Origin: an uncultured Alphaproteobacteria bacterium | GTDB lineage: Bacteria; Pseudomonadota; Alphaproteobacteria; Rs-D84 | NCBI GenBank assembly: GCA_944389645.1 | Contig: CALXMZ010000018.1 | Coordinates: 1 to 36,128 of the forward strand | Length of the DNA stretch: 36,128 nucleotides | Direction of reading: 5' to 3' | Shown: one piece after another, positions 31,801 through 36,128 of the stretch | Layout of the letters: every line of letters starts with the position of its first letter | Position numbering within the stretch: the first letter of the stretch is position 1 | Program-made: the position numbers and the translations under genes | The notes under the pieces: model-generated | The model's input: the letters and a program-made list of their open reading frames with translations, nothing else | Told to the model about the DNA's origin: nothing | Databases searched by the model: none

Positions 31801-32585
31801 GCGTTGCCGATGTCTTCAAATTGTTTGGATAATTCTGTAAAGTAATTCTGTGGTTTAGGACCTTTCCATATTTTTTTTGGTTCTTGAACTGATGATGAGT
31901 CTGAACTCTTACCGATAAACGTTACTTTATGATTTTCAACACGTATTACTGGAAATCTATAAGTTTCCATTAGTTTTGTACTATGTGTTGCTAGTATTAT
32001 TGTAGTTCCAAATGTTTTATTCATCTGTATAAAAAGTTCCATCAATCTAGAGGCGTTTTCATCATCTAAATTGCCCGTCGGTTCGTCTGCTAATAGTATT
32101 GATGGTTGCGTTATAATTGCTCTTGCAACAGAAACTCTTTGTTGTTGGCCACCAGATAGCGTCTTCGGATTTGTGTCGGCATATTTTCCTAAACCTACCC
32201 ACTCTAATGTTTTCGTTACCAATTTTTTTATTTTGGTTTCAGGTATACCTCTTACCCGAAGAGGCAAGGCTATATTATCAAATACAGACATATGGGACAA
32301 TAATGAATATTCTTGAAATACTATTGCCATTTTATGTCTTAACGTTGCTATATCGTCACGAGATATGTCGTTAGTATTTTGGCCGAATAGTTTTATCTGA
32401 CCACGACATGGTTTGTGTAGTTGGTATATTAAACGTAATAGCGTTGTTTTACCGGCACCAGATGCACCTGATAAAAAATAAAAAGAACCATTGCTAACGT
32501 TGAAAGAAACGTCAGATAAAACTTCTTTTGTGTTATCATACTTTGCGCCAACGTTAATAAAAGAAATAACTGTATTATCTTCCAT
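31797..32585 (-). CDS. ftsE: FtsE, ATPase of the FtsEX complex
   Basis: FtsE is the ATP-hydrolysing half of FtsEX. The 262-residue protein has Walker A GASGAGKTT (40-48), the LSGGQQQR signature, and Walker B ILLADEPTGNLD. FtsE is usually about 220 residues; here a tail of roughly 35 polar residues (SSDSSSVQEPKKIWKGPKPQ...) follows the ATPase, as in some alphaproteobacteria. A promoter with its -35 inside the upstream pal terminator would start transcription almost at the ATG. No Shine-Dalgarno sequence is visible. Confidence 0.92.
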   Translation of the reverse strand: MEDNTVISFINVGAKYDNTKEVLSDVSFNVSNGSFYFLSGASGAGKTTLLRLIYQLHKPCRGQIKLFGQNTNDISRDDIATLRHKMAIVFQEYSLLSHMSVFDNIALPLRVRGIPETKIKKLVTKTLEWVGLGKYADTNPKTLSGGQQQRVSVARAIITQPSILLADEPTGNLDDENASRLMELFIQMNKTFGTTIILATHSTKLMETYRFPVIRVENHKVTFIGKSSDSSSVQEPKKIWKGPKPQNYFTELSKQFEDIGNA

Positions 32586-32592
32586 GCTTGAA

Positions 32593-32621
32593 ATCGTAAT
32601 AAAAAAAACTTATGCGGTCAA
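32593..32621 (-). promoter_or_regulatory. Probable ftsE promoter, -35 in the pal terminator loop
   Basis: The minus strand reads TTGACC (32616-32621), 17 nt, TACGAT (32593-32598). The -10 is only 7 nt from the ATG, so the transcript would have almost no leader. The -35 lies in the loop region of the pal terminator hairpin. Confidence 0.4.
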
Positions 32622-32638
32622 GCCTCATAAGTTTTTTT
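32602..32638 (-). terminator. pal terminator
   Basis: A 13-bp stem (seven A then CTTATG, with CATAAG and seven T) extends past one mismatch by two G-C pairs. It sits 12 nt after the pal stop codon. Confidence 0.8.
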
Positions 32639-32650
32639 ACTCTGACTTTT

Positions 32651-33049
32651 TTACTCATCAACTTTTGTCGTAACGTTTCTGTTTTTTGCCCATACTTCTT
32701 CACCTGTACCAAGGTATTGCGGTTTTTCTTTACCATAAGAAATCGTTTTTAAACGTTCTGGCTCTATACCTTCTTTTATAAGTGTCTGTGCTGCATTGCC
32801 GGCCCTTAGTGCACCAAGAGCTAAATTATATTCTACAGACCCCCTTTCATCGCAGTGACCTTCTAATGTAATGTTCTTTTCTGGGTTCTTTTTCATATAT
32901 AAAGATTGTTCTGTTAAATTTTCTGCTGAAGCTTCTGATATTTCTGCCGAATCAAAAGCAAAGAATATTTTGTCATCATTTATATTACTTGGAATACTGC
33001 TACAACCTACTAATATCATTAATGAAAATATTAATAAAATGTTCCTCAT
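32651..33049 (-). CDS. pal: Pal, peptidoglycan-associated lipoprotein
   Basis: Pal anchors the outer membrane to peptidoglycan and is the partner of TolB. The 132-residue protein has a lipoprotein signal (LVGC, Cys16), a short linker and an OmpA-like domain. The peptidoglycan-binding motif reads LEGHCDERGSVEYNLALG and is followed by RAGNAAQTLI; the closing KNRNVTT supplies the conserved arginine. It is slightly short because the linker is brief. AGGAG lies 6 nt before the ATG. It is separate from tolB, on the opposite strand. Confidence 0.93.
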   Translation of the reverse strand: MRNILLIFSLMILVGCSSIPSNINDDKIFFAFDSAEISEASAENLTEQSLYMKKNPEKNITLEGHCDERGSVEYNLALGALRAGNAAQTLIKEGIEPERLKTISYGKEKPQYLGTGEEVWAKNRNVTTKVDE

Positions 33050-33129
33050 TTTTTTCTCCTAAAGATTTATCAATATAATAAAAGTTAGCAATTTTTATAA
33101 AAAAAAGTCAATATTTTGTTTTTTATAGT

Positions 33130-33158
33130 TTGGAATGTAACCTTTTTTGTGATACAAT
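33130..33158 (+). promoter_or_regulatory. Promoter of the outer-membrane beta-barrel gene
   Basis: TTGGAA and TACAAT are 17 nt apart with a TGA extension. The ATG at 33187 follows 29 nt later behind AGTAGGAGT. Longer in-frame starts would begin at or before this promoter. Confidence 0.7.
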
Positions 33159-33186
33159 ATATAAAGTTAAAGTAGGAGTCTTTATA

Positions 33187-33918
33187 ATGAAAAAGTTGTT
33201 TTGTAGTTTTATTATATTAAGTGTTTTTTTTCCCTGCGTTTATGCTGAGCCTAGTCATATAACAAAAGATGGTAATGGTGGTTATATTGTTACATATAAT
33301 TATAAAGATAAGGCTAAAAAGGGTTGGTATGTAACAGGAAGAGCAGAATTAAGTTTTTTAAATTGGAAAAATAATTATAGTTCTGATTATCCGTTAATAG
33401 AAGAAGAGTTTAATAGTGATGAATATTCGTTTGAGCCCGTTTTTGGTGGGAGTCTCTCTATAGGGCGGACTTTTAATTATTTTTGGCGCGCAGAATTAGA
33501 GGCGGGTTATATCGGTCAATATACTGATAAAGATGCTGGTTTTGAATTTAGTATGTCTGTACCTTATGTGATGCTTAACGGTTATTATGATTTTATAAAT
33601 GGTATTTATGTCGGAGTCGGTGTTGGTGCCGCAATGCCAATTACTAAATTAGACGGTGAGGTTTTTATTAGTGGTGATAGAACAGAAACCGGTTTTTCGC
33701 CTATGGGGAGCGTGATGCTGGGGTATACGTATAAATTAGATGATAATTTAGTTTTGGACTTGCGCTATCGTTTGTCTGGATTTAATGGCACAGATCAAAT
33801 AAGAAACTTTCAATATGTAAATGATGGGGATACAACAATATATGAAGCTTATCTTGAAAATGATATAGGTTTTGTCTTGGATAATTCTATATCTTTAGGA
33901 ATAAGGTACGAATTTTAA
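33187..33918 (+). CDS. Outer-membrane beta-barrel protein (opacity/OmpA-barrel type)
   Basis: A 243-residue exported protein (signal peptide MKKLFCSFIILSVFFPCVYA). The mature part has alternating hydrophobic strands and turns typical of an eight-stranded barrel: GWYVTGRAELSFLNW, PVFGGSLSIGRTF, WRAELEAGYIGQ, GIYVGVGVGAAMPIT, FSPMGSVMLGYTY, LVLDLRYRLSGFNG, and the end ISLGIRYEF. The C-terminal Phe is the outer-membrane insertion signal. It resembles the opacity/porin-like surface barrels (OMP_b-brl family) used as surface antigens or adhesins. No ligand can be deduced. It precedes two fibre-like surface genes and may belong to the same surface set. Confidence 0.82.
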   Translation: MKKLFCSFIILSVFFPCVYAEPSHITKDGNGGYIVTYNYKDKAKKGWYVTGRAELSFLNWKNNYSSDYPLIEEEFNSDEYSFEPVFGGSLSIGRTFNYFWRAELEAGYIGQYTDKDAGFEFSMSVPYVMLNGYYDFINGIYVGVGVGAAMPITKLDGEVFISGDRTETGFSPMGSVMLGYTYKLDDNLVLDLRYRLSGFNGTDQIRNFQYVNDGDTTIYEAYLENDIGFVLDNSISLGIRYEF

Positions 33919-33929
33919 AAATAAAATGG

Positions 33930-33959
33930 TTGAAGCGTTTTGTTAAAATATGATATCAT
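33930..33959 (+). promoter_or_regulatory. Promoter of the collagen-like fibre gene
   Basis: TTGAAG and TATCAT are 18 nt apart, with a TGA extension. The ATG is 21 nt beyond the -10 behind AGAGAG. Confidence 0.5.
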
Positions 33960-33979
33960 TACAAAAGTAGAGAGAAAAT

Positions 33980-35518
33980 ATGAAAAATTTGTTTAGTGTT
34001 TCTTCTTTTTTTATATTTTTTGCAATTTTTTTCTTAGAAAATGCTTCTTATGCCGCCTCTTCGGTTAGATCTCTTGGTGGAAGTGGTACTTATACGAGCG
34101 CTTCAAGTGCAAGCATTGCAAATGCCAGTTCGACAAGTGCGGCTAGTCGTAGTGGTTCTGTTCGAGTAACGCCATCAACTGGTAGTACAAGTAATAGCGT
34201 AAAGGTTTCTAGTAGTAATTCTTCAACTGGACGCGTTGCTACTACGCCTCGTTTGTCTATTGGTCAATATTTAGGTGGTGGAACATCTGTTAGTGGTGGT
34301 AGTTCAATAAGACCGCAGAACCCCGGAAACTCTGGAAGTGGTTCTTCGTCTGGTGATTCTGGTGGAACTATGGATCCTGGAATTGCTGCTGATTTGCAGA
34401 AAGATATAGAACAATTACAGCAGGATGTTCTAGATTTAAATGATGCAAAGGATGATCTTGTATGGCAGGTGGAAAATAAACAAGATATATTAGTTCCGGC
34501 CGATGATTTTATATCGATTGAAGATAGTGAGATTTTTGTTAATGTTGATAATTTAACAGAAGCACTTGCAGGCGTTGTCGGTAAAGATGGAAAAGAAATA
34601 GAGTTGGATAAGATCGGTGATTATTTGGTATGGAGGTATGTTGGTGATACAAGCTGGAATGATTTGATAGCAATTGCTGATATAATGGGGCCACAAGGTC
34701 CTCAGGGTGAAAAGGGTGAAAAGGGTGAAAAGGGTGATCCCGGTGATGTCGCTGATATAGATTTATCTTTATATGCAACCATTGACAGAATGAATTCTGA
34801 AATTGCAAGTGCGGTTGAAGAAGTTGCTAATACCTATGCAACTAAGAATGAATTGTTAAATTACGTTACTATTGAAAATGCTGATAATAAATATGCAACT
34901 AAAGAAGAACTTACTACGGGTCTTTCTGGAAAATTAGATAATGGGGCGTTATCTGGTTATGCAACGTCTGTTGGTGTACAGGCTGCTATAATGGAAGCTA
35001 CAGATGGTTTGGTCAGTAAAGAAGAGTTAAATTCAAGTCTTGCAACAAAAGCTAATGTCGCGGACGTTTATAATAAGACAGAAGTTTATAATAAAGAGGA
35101 AGTAGAAAATAGAATTACGGAAGTTGCAACGGGGGGGGTATCTGAGGCTTTGAAAGATTATGCGAAAATTGTTGACGTTGAAGCTGGACTTGCAGAAAAA
35201 GCAGATAAAACGGCTCTGGAAGCAAAAGCTGAAGCAACAGAACTAAATGATTTATCTTCAAAAGTAGATGCTATTGATGTACAGCTGGCAAATAAAGTTA
35301 ACACAAGTGATTTGGGAGCTTTAGCAACAAAGTCTTTGATTGTTAATGCGGATGTTGCAGATAATGCAGGAATAGAACGTAGTAAATTAGCTGAAGATGT
35401 AAGATTGTCTTTGGAAAAAGCAGATAATTCTATAAATGTAATTTCTGCAGGTGCGAATAAAGTTTTAGGTACAGATGCTAACGGTGATAAAATATGGTAT
35501 GAAGTTGTGCTTTATTAA
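33980..35518 (+). CDS. Secreted fibre-like protein with collagen-like and tail-fibre-like segments
   Basis: A 512-residue exported protein (signal peptide ending ASYA before ASSVRS). Residues 25-130 are Ser/Gly/Thr-rich and low-complexity. A helical coiled-coil-prone region (about 135-165) and a small domain follow. Seven collagen triplets come next (GPQGPQGEKGEKGEKGDPGDV at 237-257 includes all of them). The second half is a chain of short helical repeats with Tyr-Ala-Thr or Tyr-Asn-Lys starts (YATKNEL, YATKEEL, YNKTEV, YNKEEV), as seen in phage tail fibres. The last 30 residues (GANKVLGTDANGDKIWYEVV) resemble a phage-fibre tip. Collagen and these repeats trimerise in known proteins, so a trimeric surface fibre is likely. 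No autotransporter barrel or anchor is seen. A related gene follows at 22 nt. Confidence 0.75.
   Translation: MKNLFSVSSFFIFFAIFFLENASYAASSVRSLGGSGTYTSASSASIANASSTSAASRSGSVRVTPSTGSTSNSVKVSSSNSSTGRVATTPRLSIGQYLGGGTSVSGGSSIRPQNPGNSGSGSSSGDSGGTMDPGIAADLQKDIEQLQQDVLDLNDAKDDLVWQVENKQDILVPADDFISIEDSEIFVNVDNLTEALAGVVGKDGKEIELDKIGDYLVWRYVGDTSWNDLIAIADIMGPQGPQGEKGEKGEKGDPGDVADIDLSLYATIDRMNSEIASAVEEVANTYATKNELLNYVTIENADNKYATKEELTTGLSGKLDNGALSGYATSVGVQAAIMEATDGLVSKEELNSSLATKANVADVYNKTEVYNKEEVENRITEVATGGVSEALKDYAKIVDVEAGLAEKADKTALEAKAEATELNDLSSKVDAIDVQLANKVNTSDLGALATKSLIVNADVADNAGIERSKLAEDVRLSLEKADNSINVISAGANKVLGTDANGDKIWYEVVLY
34706..34732 (+). repeat. Three perfect 9-nt repeats in the collagen-like segment
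   Basis: GGTGAAAAG occurs three times in tandem, encoding Gly-Glu-Lys each time. Because the unit is a multiple of three, slippage would lengthen or shorten the collagen-like part without breaking the frame. Confidence 0.85.
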
Positions 35519-35540
35519 TTAAGTTCGTAAGGAAGGAAAA

Positions 35541-36128
35541 ATGAAAAACAAAAAAGTGATATTTTCTAGTGCTTTGTTATCTGTTTTACTAGGTATGAAT
35601 ATACCGGAAGCAATGGCAGAAGTAAAAATTGCAAGTCAACAATATGTTGACAATAAAGAAACAAGCATATTAAAAAATATAACTACAAATTATGCGACGA
35701 ATGATTCCGTTGATACAAAATTAAATAATTATTATACGTCGACAGAAGTAGAAGAAAGAATTGGTGAAATTGTAGCCGGAGATCTTAGTGGAACTTTGTC
35801 TAATAAAGAAGACGTTGAAAATAAAGTACAAACTATAACAAGTGATTCTACAGATAAAGAGTATCCTTCTGCAGCGGCGGTTTATAATGCTTTACAAACC
35901 AAAGCAGATACAAGTACAGTGAATGCATTAGATACAAGATTGCAGACAGCTGAAACAAATGCAACGGATGCAAAAAAAGCAGCTACAAGGGCAGAGACAG
36001 TAGCAGGTGAGGCACAAACAGAAGCTGGTCAAGCAACGACAGCCGCAAATGCAGCAACAGAAGCAGCAGGATTGGCTACGACTGCAGCTCAGACTGCTAC
36101 GCAGACAGCAAATGAAGCAAAAACTGCG
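35541..36128 (+). CDS. Fibre-like secreted protein, truncated by window edge
   Basis: The first 196 codons are visible, beginning behind an AAGGAAGGAAAA site. A signal peptide (cleavage after AMA) leads to VKIASQQYVDNKETSI, the YVDN head also found in the small secreted protein at the left end of the window. A tail-fibre-like block follows (KVQTITSDSTDKEYPSAAAV, then YNALQTKADTS), as seen in phage tail fibres. From about residue 130 to the edge the sequence is a continuous Ala/Thr/Glu-rich heptad-like coiled coil (NATDAKKAATRAETVAGEAQ and onward). The protein is therefore a long rod. It is co-transcribed with the collagen-like fibre gene 22 nt upstream. Its C-terminus, where an anchor or tip would be, lies beyond the window. 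Confidence 0.7.
   Translation, partial: MKNKKVIFSSALLSVLLGMNIPEAMAEVKIASQQYVDNKETSILKNITTNYATNDSVDTKLNNYYTSTEVEERIGEIVAGDLSGTLSNKEDVENKVQTITSDSTDKEYPSAAAVYNALQTKADTSTVNALDTRLQTAETNATDAKKAATRAETVAGEAQTEAGQATTAANAATEAAGLATTAAQTATQTANEAKTA

Noticed and set aside
33130-33186. A longer N-terminus for the beta-barrel protein
   Set aside because: It would translate the promoter; a clean signal peptide and ribosome-binding site support the start at 33187.
33980-36128. Prophage tail-fibre genes
   Set aside because: Both proteins carry Sec-type signal peptides and no phage gene is seen in the window, so exported surface proteins are more likely.
1-36128. CRISPR arrays, tRNA, rRNA, insertion sequences or riboswitches
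   Set aside because: No spaced direct repeats, cloverleaf sequences, transposase frames or recognisable riboswitch cores were found by reading both strands.

Overview
The window is AT-rich DNA from a bacterium with a Gram-negative envelope (TolB, Pal, a secretin, an outer-membrane beta-barrel, AsmA). Several traits point to an alphaproteobacterium: the gene order ftsE-ftsX-DUF218-plsC, the ParE and DnaA-type proteins, and a small HTH protein resembling the DNA-binding half of alphaproteobacterial S24 repressors. The many small secreted or lipidated proteins of unknown function and several pared-down housekeeping proteins suggest a host-associated, reduced lineage of the kind seen in gut alphaproteobacteria. 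That placement is inference; there is no rRNA gene here. TGA is used as a stop codon, so the code is standard.

Layout. 1-2.4 kb (minus): two short secreted proteins, the first cut by the window edge, then sufB transcribed with a membrane-anchored protein of unknown function. 2.5-5.2 kb (plus): a TcpQ-domain protein and a lipoprotein secretin, the outer-membrane part of a type IVb pilus. 5.2-8.2 kb: rpsT (minus), plsY, a secreted glycine-zipper protein and dprA. 8.24-8.55 kb: a non-coding leader with an inverted repeat holding a DnaA-box-like sequence in its loop, then a divergent dnaA. 9.9-13.9 kb: a Cys-rich secreted protein, then on minus an unknown gene and parE. 14-17.3 kb: dnaJ (plus), then pgsA and a compact uvrC (minus). 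17.3-21.7 kb (plus): a type IVb-like pilin, an RluC/RluD-type pseudouridine synthase, an AsmA-family protein and a CdaA-type c-di-AMP synthase. 21.7-25.2 kb: dnaN, ppa, efp (plus), fba (minus). 25.2-27.5 kb: a small Cys-rich lipoprotein, a VirB2/TrbC-like small membrane protein, and on minus a ribbon-helix-helix protein with a 313-aa partner of unknown function behind a palindromic operator. 27.6-33.1 kb: tolB, a secreted thermonuclease-like protein and an HTH protein (plus); plsC, DUF218, ftsX, ftsE and pal (minus). 33.1 kb to the end (plus): an outer-membrane beta-barrel, a fibre protein with a collagen-like stretch, and a second fibre-like protein running off the edge.

How the genes fit together. 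Most named genes are scattered housekeeping functions: replication initiation and sliding clamp, chromosome decatenation, excision repair, phospholipid synthesis (plsY, plsC, pgsA), divisome FtsEX, and Tol-Pal. Around them lies a surface program: type IVb secretin, TcpQ protein, pilin, beta-barrel, fibres and several secreted proteins. Many of these start from promoters of one style, with an extended -10 (TGnTAnnnT).

The most notable points are the c-di-AMP synthase next to dnaN, a DnaA lacking the usual arginine finger and sensor II arginine, a UvrC missing about 120 residues between the UVR motif and the RNase H-like catalytic part, the autoregulated-looking RHH pair, and the collagen/tail-fibre-like surface protein pair. 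No CRISPR array, tRNA, rRNA, insertion sequence or prophage was seen.
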